The position numbers and the translations under genes were made by a program. Below, in pieces: positions 23,201 through 34,588 of a stretch of 64,000 bases of DNA (its first letter is position 1; the number at the start of each line of letters is the position of its first letter). Source of the DNA: Alopecurus myosuroides (Eukaryota; Streptophyta; Magnoliopsida; Poales; Poaceae); NCBI GenBank assembly GCA_028641055.1, contig CM054061.1, positions 32,836,333 through 32,900,332 on the forward strand. Direction: 5' to 3'. The notes under the pieces were generated by a model that was given only the letters and a program-made list of their open reading frames with translations, was not told the DNA's origin and ran no database searches.

Positions 23201-26200
23201 GACTCCAGGAGGGAGCTCCGTGACTCATTCACTCTCTCCCTCTCGCCTCGCCTGCTCTCTCTCTCTCTGTGAACACACACAAAACCTAACCCTAGGTTTC
23301 CGGCCATCTCCCATCGTCGTCGACTCCGGCCATCTCTGTGGAAATTAGTTGTACAGGGAGGTGCGCCATGAACCCCTTTTCCACTTCGAGAACGCACGGA
23401 GTCTGGGAGGATCAGGAACCGACGGATTTCGTCGTTCCTTTCTCTCTGGCCGCCGGCCACCGTGGCCGATTCCTGTCGATTTCGGGTACCGCATGCTTCC
23501 TCGACTCGCCTACGAGCCTAAGGGTGAGCTAGGAAACCTCCCGATACTTTACGTTATGCAAATCATGGACATATGGGCACTGTCACCATAGCCGTACACC
23601 GTAGCCGCCATACGCCGCCGCCGGCGACACTCCGACTACCTTATGGAAGCGGCGCTGCCACCAATAGCCTCCCCTTCGCACCCTCTCTCGATTGGGAGCA
23701 ACGGGAGAGTCCAATTCGCGACGAATCGCGTGATTGCGATTGATCTGTGAGGATTTCCACCGGGATGACGTGTCCCTGACGTCAGCTTGACGTCAGGACA
23801 GTTTTTTCCTTTTCTTTTTCTTTTATTTAAATCATATATGACAGGTGGGACCCACCTGTCAATTTAAAATAAGGCAGAACTTAATTAAACCTTATTATTT
23901 CAATAATTTTTCAAATACTTACCGGAAAAATATAAAAATATATATAGAAATGTTTAGAAAAATATAATCTAAATGTTTATCAACTTTTCAAAAATGTTTG
24001 ATAAAGTTTAGAATTAAATATTTTCTTTAATTAAATTAAATCTTTTAAAATTGAGAAAATAATAAATAATTCATAAAATCAGAAAAATACAAGTTATATA
24101 CCAAAATGGTCCAAATAACAAATGAAACTCACTTATGATGTTTACAAGGTCATTTTACCAAGTTTTCATGTGTGCAATATTTTGCCTAATCATTTAATTC
24201 ATTTAAAATTAATAAATTAATATGTTATTCAAATATTTTCAGAATACTTCAAATGAGATACCTAATTAAAGAGAAAAACATTTTGAAATCAAACATGTCA
24301 AACACAAAACATTTTGTTTAACTTATAAACTTGTTCTAAAGGTGTAATGGAATTCTATAATATTCCAATATAATCAGCAATAACTACCTTAATATCATTT
24401 TGCTTATTAATAAAACTCACATGTTTTCGTAACTACTTAACCTATCATCCCAAGTCATTATCAAGTATTGTGATGATAGAGTTTGTTGTACTAGTTCATC
24501 GTTTTCAACTAAACTCCTTGCCATTAGCTTCACACTTTTGGAACATAAAATCAAACATGTTTGTTACCTTTTCAATAACAGTTTTCCATGTGCTATTGTC
24601 TTGTTACCTCACCAAGTAATGAACACTTCTACTTAAACATGATAACAACTATTTGCCAAGTAAAAGTGAAACACATGTAACTCTAAAATAAGTAATAACC
24701 ACATCACCTCAAGTAATGAAACAATTCACCTAAAACATGTGTGATTGAGATATCGTATCAAACGTGGCTTACACTTGTAAGCTGGAGTGTTTTCCAGGGT
24801 ATTTTGCGATGCATCTCATTATTATGCATGTATCATATTGACAGTGTTTTCAGTAGTCCTTACCGGGACTACTTTGCTATCTTTCAGAAGTCGGGATTTT
24901 CTACGAGACCCTTGAACACCGAAGACATTACTTATTATGGTCATTTCAATCCCAGGCAAGTTCATCACTTGCTCATATCCTTTGCAGTATCTCATAACAA
25001 ACTATTTGCAAAAACTCTATCGTATTATCACCTACTCTCAAAAGAATGCATGATCCTATTTTTATAATAATATGACTAATTGAATGACTACCCGAGTGGT
25101 AGTGTTCTGTTTGGTGGGCGGATGGGACCATGGTAAGATGAATAGGTCAAAGGAAGGTTTCATCTACATGGGAAAGTATTACCTAGGAATTAACAACAAC
25201 TGCCGTCAGGATTCTTGCACCGTAAAGTCGCGTTAACCATGGGTCTTCTATGGGGGGAGTAAGTCAGCTGTGATCTTCTCTCGTTCGCATGTCAATGGGC
25301 TGCCAGAGACGTACGTTGTAGGTCTTGCGGGACTACATGCACATGGGTGGGATCCCTTAATTCCCATGGACTCTGCGGGTCTATGATGGTCTGCCAGGGG
25401 CGCGTAGATATCCATCATGAGGGGTGGAATCAGGCGTTCAACCTGCTGGCAGAAATGGGTGGGCATGCGTTGTGCGGAGAAGCACGGTTTGGCTTGGACC
25501 AACAACCGGGCCCCACACATGAATGGGAGTGGATAGGAATGTACACATGGTTGTGCAACATGGTCTTGGTCGTCCATGGGTAAAGTAACGCACCTCTGCA
25601 GAGTGTAAAAGGATGTGGCATGTTACCCCCTGTTCCGTGAAGGAGCTGCGAACACCGCTGGAAAGGCAACTTCATGAAAGTTCTAATCCTGTGAAGATCT
25701 GGCGGGCATAGTTTTCAGAATTAAAAGCAACCTCTTGAAGAAAGTTTTTACAAAACCTTGCATTAGCTTATGAATCTTTCGAGTCTAAAGCTGTAGTTAG
25801 TGCATCAAACTACCCACTATATCTCATGAACTTGTTGAGTAATGCTCGTTACTCATTCGTTCCCGTTTGACCCCCTGCTTAGAGTTGAAGCTTGATGGAA
25901 GTCGTCATCGTGAAGCATCGGTATCAACAACGCTGATGGAGGAGAAGCTATCCAGGTGTAGGTGGAGTCCATTCTTGGACTTAGCAGTTACAAGCCATAG
26001 ATTAGGGCTGACATCAGCCATAGTGGATTAGTTCTGAGCTAGAGTTCTTCTCCGGCTTGGAGCTTCTAATTGCTTCCTTTGATGTTTCATTTGCATGAGG
26101 TCTTCTTTGATTCATCAAAGAGATTCTCAAGATTTTGTAATGAAGTTTGTATTCTATAGCTTTGCTTGGACCCGCTGTGTTTCTGTTGTACCACTCTGAG

Positions 26201-26288
26201 AGATGTAATATTCACGGATAAGTCCTTCTCTGAATATTATGTCACTGACTTGCGCACTACACATGCAATGGTGTGCTAGGTCACCACA
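20239..26288 (+). repeat. Very long (about 6 kb) 3' LTR-like block
   Basis: Begins TGTAACATCCCAGTG after a polypurine tract. An A-rich part (20300-22900) is followed by a GC-rich leader-like block with CCTAACCCTAGG and CCGGCCATCTCC (23100-23700), then AT-rich DNA and a 3' part. The order resembles the 4.6-kb LTR at 2357. The proposed end GGTCACCACA at 26288 is inferred from the usual CA terminus only, since no second copy is present. Short frames at 22916-23591 and 25248-25675 overlap on opposite strands and show no domain. Confidence 0.45.
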
Positions 26289-26330
26289 CATTTCTAGACA
26301 TTTTTAGAGATAGTTGGTACATTGCGGTGA

Positions 26331-28288
26331 CCCCCTAGCTTGTGTTGGGATCCATACGCTCCGTAGGCCCCCTCCTGGTGAAACCCTAGACCCGCTGAAG
26401 AAATACTAGACTTATACGGAATCACGCGGTAACGGCGTCGAAAGGGGGTAGAAATATGGAACTATTTGCTTGGTTGTGATATGATAGCCCATAGGAACAC
26501 AAAACAAAAAGGTAGAACCCACCTCTTTGGAAGATTCACGATGTTTGGTCCGATACAGGAGTTTCACCCTATAAGCGCTCACGAGAGAGAAGTGGATGCC
26601 GGTGAAGCGGGACACACCCCGGAGAGAAATCTTTTACATTGAAATCACACAACACAACTATACTAACATGGTATGGCACCCCCTATCTTGTGTTGGGATC
26701 TAGACGCTCCGTGGCCCCCCTCTCGGTGAAACCCTAGACCCGCTAGAGAAATACCTGACTTATACGGAAACACACGGTAACTGCGTCGAAAGGGGGTAGA
26801 AATGTGGAACTATTTTCTTGGTTGTGCTAGGATAGCCCATAGGAACACAAAACAACAAGAAAGAACCCACCTCTTCGGAAGATTCACGATGTTTGGTCCG
26901 GTACGGGAGTTTCACCCTATAAGCGCTCACGAGAGAGAAGTGGATGCCGGTGAAGCTGGGTCACACCCCGGAGAGCAATCTTTGACATCCAAAGAACACA
27001 ACACACCTATAATATCATTTTATGGCACCCCCTAGCTTGTGTTGGGATCCAGACGCTCCGTAGCCCCCCTCCCGGTGAAACCCTAGACCCGCTGGAGAAA
27101 TACCTAACTTATACAGAAACACGCGGTAACAACGTCGAAAGGGGGTAGAAATGTGGAACTATTTGCTTGTTTGTGCTAGGATAGCCCATAGGAACACAAA
27201 ACAAAAATGTAGAACCCACATCTTCGGAAGATTCACGATGTTTGGTCCGATACGGGAGTTTCACCCTATAAGCGCTCACGAGAGAGAAGTGGATGCCGAT
27301 GAAGCGGGACACACCCCGGAGAGAAATGTTTGACATCCAAAGCACACAACACACCTATACTAACATGGTATGGCACCCCCTAGTTTTTGTTGGGATCCAG
27401 ACGCTCCGTAGCCCCCCTCCCGGTGAAACCCTATACCCGTTGGAGAAATACCTGACTTATACGGAAACACACGGTAACTGCGTCGAAAGGGGGTAGCAAT
27501 GTGGAACTATTTGCTTGGTTGTGCTAGGATAACCCATAGGAACACAAAACAAAAAGGTAGAACCCACCTCTTCGGAAGATTCACGATGTTTGGTCCGATA
27601 CGGGAGTTTCACCCTATAAGCGCTCACGAGAGAGAAGTGGATGCCAGTGAAGCTGGGTCACACCCCGGAGAGCAATATTTGACATCCAAAGCACACAACA
27701 CACCTATACTATCATGGTATGGCACCCCCTAGCTTGTTTTGGGATACAGACGCTCTGTAGCCCCCCTTCCGGTGAAACCCTGACCCGCTGGAGAAATACG
27801 TGACTTATACGGAAACACGTGGTAACTGCGTCGAAAGGGGGTAGCAATGTGGAACTATTTGCTTGGTTGTGATAGTATAGCCCATAGTAACACAAAACAA
27901 AAAGGTAGAACCCACCTCTTCGGAAGATTCACGATGTTTGTTCCGATACGGGAGTTTCACCCTATAAGCGCTCACGAGAGAGAAGTGGATGCCGGTGAAG
28001 CTGGGTCACACCCCGGAGAGCAATCTTTGACATCCAAAGCACACAACACACCTATACTATCATGGTATGGAACCCCCTAGCTTGTGCTGGGATCCAGACG
28101 CTCCATAGCCCCCCTCCCGGTGAAACCCTAACCGCTGGAGAAATATCGGACTTATACGGAAACACGCGGTAACGGCGTCGAAAGGGGGTAGCAATGTGGA
28201 ACTATTTGCTTGGTTGTGCTAGGATAGCCCATAGGAACACAAAACAAAAATGTAGAACTCACCTCTTCGGAAGATTCGCAATGTTTCC
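26331..28288 (+). repeat. 348-bp tandem array, about 5.6 copies
   Basis: Unit starts (at the CCCCC of CACCCCCTAGCTTGTGTTGG) fall at 26331, 26679, 27028, 27376, 27725 and 28073, a period of 348-349 bp. The sixth copy breaks off near 28288 at ACGATGTTT. Copies differ by a few percent plus small indels. Each carries the same roughly 77-codon open frame on the plus strand (MWNYLLGCARIAHRN and so on), an effect of the conserved unit with no sign of selection on protein. Length and head-to-tail order match Triticeae satellite-type repeats; the family is not identified. Confidence 0.9.
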
Positions 28289-28981
28289 ACCTCATATTCT
28301 ATGAATTCTCTACTACTGTATTCGAGGAATCACATTTTAGTGAAGGCTTTCGTTCTAATGTTTATAAATCATATTAATATTTTTCCTAGACTTGTATTAG
28401 ACCTATATAATGCAATTCCGAAGCCTGAAAATTTATTGGATGAATATTCGTATTATTTATTTTCTTTTGAATAATAATGGTTTTAATCGAAAATCGTAAA
28501 TAAAACAATATTAAAACATCAAAATGAAAAATTAACTTTGGATCTTTCTTAGTCACACCAAAATGAAGCTTTTGTGAGATTTTGACCTTATTTGAGTTCC
28601 AAAGGTTTGAAACTCATCTCATTTTCTTGAACTCTCTACTAGTCTGTTCAACATATCACATATTACAAGGCTTTTTCGTTCCATTCTTTATAAGACAGGT
28701 TTATATTTTTTTTCTCGTTACTATATGACATAACACTACTATGTGTGTCGGCTTTATATTTTTTCGATTTTTTTTGAATTATGTATGCTCATTTCAAGCT
28801 TGGTCAACCCTCTGTTTGACCAGCCGGAAAGCTTCTAGAAAGACATCCAGAGATTCGACCTGGGCTCTTGGATCGACGCCTTCTAGAAGGAATCTTGCAT
28901 CGAACGGATGCGCTCGTAGCCACAGCGATCCGCGAGACGCTCGTTCTGCGCTCGGATTGGTTGGTCTGTTGGCCACAGGGA
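28289..28981. other. AT-rich repeats and a GC-rich islet
   Basis: Two diverged copies of a segment containing GAAcTCTCTACTA begin near 28309 and 28630 (about 321 bp apart). A GC-rich islet at about 28795-28980, containing TTCTAGAA motifs and a short open frame, interrupts the AT-rich DNA. No gene recognised. Confidence 0.4.
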
Positions 28982-29215
28982 TCGATGGTTTCTATCTGTT
29001 CTACATATGATTTCTTTTCTATTAAGTATTAAACCATGTTATTTAAATAAAAAAATATAAAAAATAGAAGAATTATTCAAAACATAATGAAACTTCAGAT
29101 TTACTAGAGCGATGATTTTTATCTGTTTTACATATGATTTTTCTATTAAACCATGTTATTTAAATAAAAAAAATAGAAGAATTATTCAAAACATAATGAA
29201 ACTTCACATTTACAC
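28982..29215 (+). repeat. 128-bp tandem duplication
   Basis: The segment starting GATGGTTTCTATCTGTTC at 28982 is repeated from about 29110 as GATGATTTTTATCTGTTT, including the shared phrase AATAGAAGAATTATTCAAAA. Confidence 0.7.
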
Positions 29216-29294
29216 TATATATGTAGAATAGATTTTTAGGAAATTAATTTGGCTGATTTAGACAAGATGCCAAAAAATGTTGAAGCACAAATGA

Positions 29295-29745
29295 GGGTAT
29301 TTACCCTAGCTTCGGACCTCATTTGAAGCACATTTCTCATGAGAATAGAGCGATGGTTTCAAATGAGCATAAATAATTCAAAAAAAATCAAAATGACATG
29401 AATCCAACGCACCATGTTGTTATATGCGATATAGTTGCTCCTCAAATTTATTTGGATAATTTTTACAAGGTCAAATTTTTCATGAAATTACAAACGGGGG
29501 TGTTTACCCTAGCTTCACACCTCATTTGAAGAACATTTCTCATGAGAATAGAGCGATGGTTTCAAATGAGCATAAATAATTCAAAAAAAATCAAAATGAC
29601 ATGAATCCAACGCACAATGTTGTTATATGTGAGATAGTTGCTCCTCAAATTTATTTGAATAATTTTGACAAGGTCGAACTTTTCATCAAATTTCAAACGG
29701 GGGTGTCTACCCTAGCTTCAGACCTCATTTGAAGCACATTTTCCT
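29295..29745 (+). repeat. 203-bp tandem repeat, 2.2 copies
   Basis: Units start GGGTATTTACCCTAGCTT (29295), GGGTGTTTACCCTAGCTT (29498) and GGGTGTCTACCCTAGCTT (29701), exactly 203 bp apart. Each contains CTCATTTGAAG and GAGCGATGGTTTCAAATG. They lie just beyond the C-terminal end of the MULE transposase and may be its subterminal repeats. Confidence 0.8.
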
Positions 29746-30036
29746 AAATTTTGAAACGACTTGTTTCAACATCATCCAACATTATTCAAACATCATCCAA
29801 ACTATGTTCTAACTTAGATGCATCACCAGTCAACATAAATACAACATTATTCAACAGAAATACAACACCAACTTAGTCTAAATAGCGTGGGGGCTTCTTT
29901 GTGATCCTTGGCTGTTTTGATGGCTCTTTGCTCCTTGTGCTCATCTTGCTCACACCTTATGGTCTTCTCCTCTTGCTAGTCGGTACCTTGGCCTTCTTCT
30001 TTGAAACTACACCAGATCTGTACAAAACATAAAGGA

Positions 30037-33000
30037 TCATGATAAATAAATAAAATGAAAAATGAAAACTGGTGAGATCATGGCAGGATTTACATACCCA
30101 TCTAAGCATGGAACTGGTGAGATCATGGCAAAATCATCCAATGGAGCATCCAATGAAACTTGTGAGATCATGGCAGAATTATCCAATGGAGCATCCATCG
30201 AAACTTGTGAGATCATGGCAGAATCATCCAATGGAGCATCCAATGAAACTGGTGAGATCATGGCAGAATTATCGACTGGAGCATCCAGCGGATCATCAGC
30301 TGGAGCATCTGGAGCATCTGCTGGAGCATCTGGAGCATCATCTGAATCATCAGCTGGATCATCAGCTGGAGCATCCAGCGGATCATCAGCTGGAGCATAT
30401 GGAGCATCATGGACTTGATCATCATTTGAATAATCAGTTGGATCATGTACTTGATCATCATTTGAATAATCAGTTGGATCATGTACTTGATCATCATTTT
30501 CATCTGGAGCATCATATGAATCACTTGACTGCTGATCATCATTTTCAAATGTTTCATCCGGCTGCTGACCATCATTTTCAAATGCTGCATCCGGCTGCTG
30601 ACCATCATTTTCATCATGCATACTCTCTCCAAACCCTGGATCTACTGCGTTATCACAATATTTGCCGAAATGACCAGTCCCACCACACCTTGTGCACTTA
30701 CACACCCTCGCTCCAACTCCACCTTCACTGCAACGTCGGTGTCGACTCTTCCTCGGTCTACCTGCAGCTCTCTTCAGAACTGGATCACAAAGTTTGAATC
30801 CAGGGTCCACTCTATCCCATTGCTGTTTTCCCTCCAAAGCAGGCAAGGCATGTGCATATGTGGCTCTGAACATTGCTACAGAGTAGTAATCATGGACATA
30901 CTGCTGTATATTCCCTGCTGGACCTGTGAGAGAAGTGATGAAAAAAAAGGCATGAATGCATGGCAAACCAGTTATCTGCCATTGCCTACAACTGCAAGTT
31001 TTCTCTTCTAAATCCACTGGATATCTCCATTCTTTGTTACTTTTATCAAAGAATGATACCTCTGATTTGGTATCCGAGATAAATCTCATGTTCATATTCA
31101 AGCCCTCTGTTTTTTGCTTCAACACCTTCATCACAGCCGGGATAATAACGTGGCCCATGAATTTTGCATTAGCTATTTCAAGACGGAAATGAAATTTCTC
31201 AGCGTATTATATCCTTATCCTGTCAAGCAAATCCGCCAAATAAAGATCCTTTAGTCTCCGGATCATTGAGTTGAAAGATTCTGCAAGATTATTGTGCACA
31301 TAGTCAACTTTGCTCACTTCACTGAATTGGCTTCTAGCCCATAACTTCGAGTGGTGTGTTTCCAAGTATTCCTTCATTTTCTCATTTGTGTATAACTGCC
31401 TCATGTGGTAGTTGTGCTTCCTCACACTGCAAGTCAAAGATGCAGGCCATAAATTCTCGGTAAAAAACTTTCCTTTGAATTTCTTCACAAAATTTGCAGC
31501 AAGGTCACGCATGCATTCCCCGTGCTCTACTCCTGGGAACACATTATCCACGGCCACTTCTAAACCTTTGCATGCATCTGTGTGGATTACCAATCCATTG
31601 GGATGTCCAATAGCCTGACGCAGATTCTGCAAAAACCATGTCCAGCTCTCGTCGGACTCTGTCTCCAGCACACCGTAGGCAACTGGAAAAACAAAACTGT
31701 GTGCATCAACTGCACAAGCTGCTACTAGCTGGCCTTTAAACCTCCCTGTGAGAAAAGTAGCATCAATAGCCAAATAAGGCCTGCAGCCTACCAAAAAACC
31801 CAATTTACAAGCTTGAAAGCACACAAAAACCCTCCTAAAGAATTCCTTGGTCCTTGTCACTTTCTTCAATGTGTAATCCACGGCGTGGTGATCAATTTCA
31901 ACATCACTGCCTGGGCTTGTCCTCTCCACTTCAGCTTTGAATGAATACAACAACTGCAAATTCTCATTCCAGTTACCATGGATAGATTCCAATGCTTTAT
32001 TTTTACCACTGAACACCCTCATGTATGGTAAATCTATCTTGAACTTGTCTTTGATGTTTTTCTACAATTGCTTTGCACTCACTTGATGGTTTTCTGCCAC
32101 CCATTTTTTTTACTTCATCCTCCATCCATCTTGACTTGGCTCTGCTGATTGTTTGCTTTCTAAGGGTTGATTCTTCGCATGTGTGGGGAAAAGGGTTCGC
32201 TTTTACCTGAACATTGGTGCTGCCACGCATTTTAGATGTGTGCATCCTCCATTGACAATCTTCAGACACACAGTGCACGGTATAGCGCCTTTTATCGCTC
32301 TTGTCTACTGTAAAGGCACGTTCTACCTTCATGCAGTACGTCACAAGTGCATTTCTACACTCAGCCATGGAAGAAAAAAATGCAACCTTCTGGCATAAGA
32401 GGGTTCGCAGGGTTCCATTCAACAGGTGTCCGGTCTTCCTCTTCTTCATCGTCACTGTCAGACTCATATTGGATTTCAGCCCGAGGTGTCTGTCTTAAAT
32501 TCTGAATAACATCAGGATATAGCCTCTCTTCATCATCCGCAGAAATGCGAGCATCCTCCTCCACTTCAACATGAACCCTTCTCCCAGTGCCCACACTTGT
32601 CGAGCCACCACGTAGAGTTGGTTTTGAACTGTTCTGGCTGGAGTTGGCAGTACGACGTGATGGTCCTGCCACAGAAGATGAACCCGCCACCGTGTGTCCA
32701 ACTGCCGGCACAACCACATCATTTTGCAGCTTCACATTAAAATTCTCTGCCTCCTTAGTTAGCAAACATGGTAGCGAGCTCTTCATCATTACTAATTTGG
32801 ATCCAATCTTTTCCCCCATCAAAGTATCTAAATTCCACTTCATCATGCAAACCCCAAGGATATGTGCTGCAAATTATCTCCCCAAATTGTCTGAAACTCC
32901 AGTATAATCCATTGGGACCGAATAACTGAAACCTCCTTGGTATTTTTTCTTACTGTCTGCATCGACGATGTAGCGCTCCCTTCTAACGTTCACCAAGAAA

Positions 33001-33177
33001 TCAAACCGCAACTCCATCCTAACCCACGAAAACAGAGACGCAATCAGCTGCAAATCAATGGCATCCCATGTCTAATCAAAAATTCAAAGCTCAGTACTTA
33101 CCCAATGGGAACCCAATCGTGGACGCGGCTTGTCTCGGACCCATGGCGCGGCCGCTCTCCATTTCATTCGTATCCAT
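30037..33177 (-). pseudogene. MURA-type (Mutator) transposase, several lesions
   Basis: Reading leftwards. A short possible first exon from ATG 33177 (MDTNEMESGR) ends at a GGTAAGTAC donor near 33102. Next comes a PB1-like part (FDGGKDWIQISNDEELATMF), then a Cys/His N-terminal region (YTVHCVSEDCQWRMHTSKMR). The DDE catalytic region is in 32022-31207: LAIDATFLTGRFKG, VIHTDACKGLEVAV, NNLAESFNSMIRRLK. A SWIM finger follows (CSCRQWQITGLPCIHAFF), then a CCHC knuckle (CTRCGGTGHFGKYC) and an acidic repetitive tail. Lesions: disrupted frames in the PB1 part, a one-base frame change in the A-run at 32374-32380 (plus strand), another in the T-run at 32057-32061, and an in-frame TAA at 31207-31209. Not functional; it would cut and paste Mutator-type DNA if intact. 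Confidence 0.85.
30110..30290 (-). repeat. 45-bp coding tandem repeat in the transposase tail
   Basis: About four copies of a 45-bp unit (plus strand GAGATCATGGCAGAATCATC) encoding a 15-residue repeat of the type NSAMISQVSLDAPLD. They are followed toward the gene body by a shorter-period run of DAPADDP-type acidic repeats (30280-30420). Expansion of simple coding repeats at the C-terminus. Confidence 0.8.
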
Positions 33178-33709
33178 TTCGTCGAGCAGGTGGCGGGCAG
33201 AGTGGTGGAACGAGTGCCCCACCAGCGGCGTCGCAGGACGGCCCCGGCGGTGAAGCAGGTGGCCACGTGGAACGACCGCGGCGGTGCAGGTGGTGCAGGT
33301 GGTGCTGGCGGTGCAAATGTGTGCTGCTGGCTGCGACACAGGTGGCGGTGGGGCGCTGGCTGAGGAAGGTGGCGGTGGAGCAGGTGGTGGTGGCGCCGCA
33401 GGTGGTGGTGGTGTCGCAGGTGCTCGTGGCGCAGAAGGGGGTGGTGCGGAGGTGGCGGCGGCGAGAGCGGCAGCGCACGACGACGGGGCAACTAAATTGG
33501 GCGGTAGCGCACGACGGTGGTGGCGGGAAGCTCGGGTGTGGAGTATTCAGAATAGTCAACTAACTGCGCGGTCCCACCTGTAAGCTCCTGACGGTTTCAA
33601 CGAACTGGCAGTCCCACCCGGACCCACTTCGCGAAACGGAGTCTGACTCCTCCGGGCCCACTTCGCCTAACGGATTCGACTCCAAACTTACCGTTCCAGC
33701 CTCTCCATT

Positions 33710-34588
33710 TGTCGGGGGGTTACCCCCGAGTAGGGTAAAGGCAAGTGGTAAAAGCAGCTTACAGAAGAGAGGTTTGGTCGAGTAGCCGATTACCTGGTAC
33801 TCGCTACCCGGTCGACTGCTACTCGGTCTCACCTCAAGATGACCAGAAGGAGAAATCAAGCAAGTTCTGTCTCTTCGAGTAGAAGAGGCGGCCCGAGTAG
33901 AATTGGCGGGAACCTACTCGGGCCAGAAAGTCAAAGGAGCCGTTCTGACACAGGATCCCGCGTATCCTGGGTCCGTACTTGGCGGCATTCGAACTACTGT
34001 TCATCTGGGACCGGCCTGTCTGACAGTGACAGCATGGAAGCAGGCCGTGGCAGGATAAGGGGGGCCTACTCTGTGCTTAGGTACAGTGATACCAGTCTGT
34101 CCCCTAGTTTTGCCCAACGACTTTCCAGATGAGGCCAAGGTTAGGAACCAAAGCTGTCAGCGGGAACCCGGAAGAAGGACGGTGTGCACACTATGTCGAC
34201 ACTTGTCTAGATTTGGACGTATCCGGCTGGGCACCAGGTATATAAGGTGCCCCGCCGCCTCCTGCGTGAGGATCGATCGCATACTGAACCCTAGAAACCC
34301 TAAGTTCTTGACCTAGCACTACTCGGAGAGAGGAGAGTGGCTACTCGGTAACGATACCATTTGTACTGTGGCTACTCGGAGAAACATCATAATACATAGA
34401 GAGAGGCAGGAGTAGGGGTTTTACCTCCTCACGAGGGCCCTGAACCTGGGTAGATCGTGTTGTTTGCAGTGTGTTGTTCTTACTTCACGCGGCTACTCGT
34501 CGCGTGATCCCTCCCCGAGCACCTCCAGCGTCCTTCGTCCCCACATCTTTAGCCATCCCATGGCATCTGCCGTGACACCACCACGACA
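33710..34588 (+). repeat. 5' LTR of the Tat element
   Basis: 879 bp, TGTCGGGGGGTTACC to CCACCACGACA. It carries a TATA box at about 34238 and around eleven copies of CTACTCG or its complement. The gag start codon (34560) lies inside its last 29 bases. Confidence 0.95.
34238..34245 (+). promoter_or_regulatory. TATA box of the Tat LTR promoter
   Basis: TATATAAG within ACCAGGTATATAAGGTGCCC; the same box is in the 3' LTR at about 48561. Expected transcription start is roughly 30 bases downstream, which places the gag ATG about 290 bases into the transcript. Confidence 0.7.

Larger units (their letters stand above)
29870..33709 (-). mobile_element. Degenerate Mutator-like element (left part)
   Basis: Contains a MURA-type transposase reading leftwards. 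The promoter side of the element continues to the right but is separated by the Tat retrotransposon (target duplication CCATT at 33705-33709 and 48912-48916); the remaining terminal part is 48917 to about 49015. The left end near 29870 is approximate, and neither a terminal inverted repeat pair nor a 9-bp target duplication could be confirmed by eye. Confidence 0.65.

Noticed and set aside
26802..28080. Repeated 77-codon ORFs
   Set aside because: They are products of the 348-bp tandem unit; the same frame recurs because the DNA repeats, and it has no domain.
26331..28288. CRISPR-like array
   Set aside because: Units are head-to-tail 348-bp repeats without spacers in a plant genome.
30062..30797. 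Plus-strand ORFs of 118 and 241 codons
   Set aside because: Shadows of the repetitive acidic tail of the MULE transposase on the other strand.
33284..33583. Gly/Ala-rich frames near 33084-33583
   Set aside because: A GGTGGTG-type low-complexity leader upstream of the MULE transposase; the frames conflict and no domain is visible.
34464..34559. Longer gag start at 34464
   Set aside because: The codon there is TTG, not ATG; the first ATG in frame is 34560.
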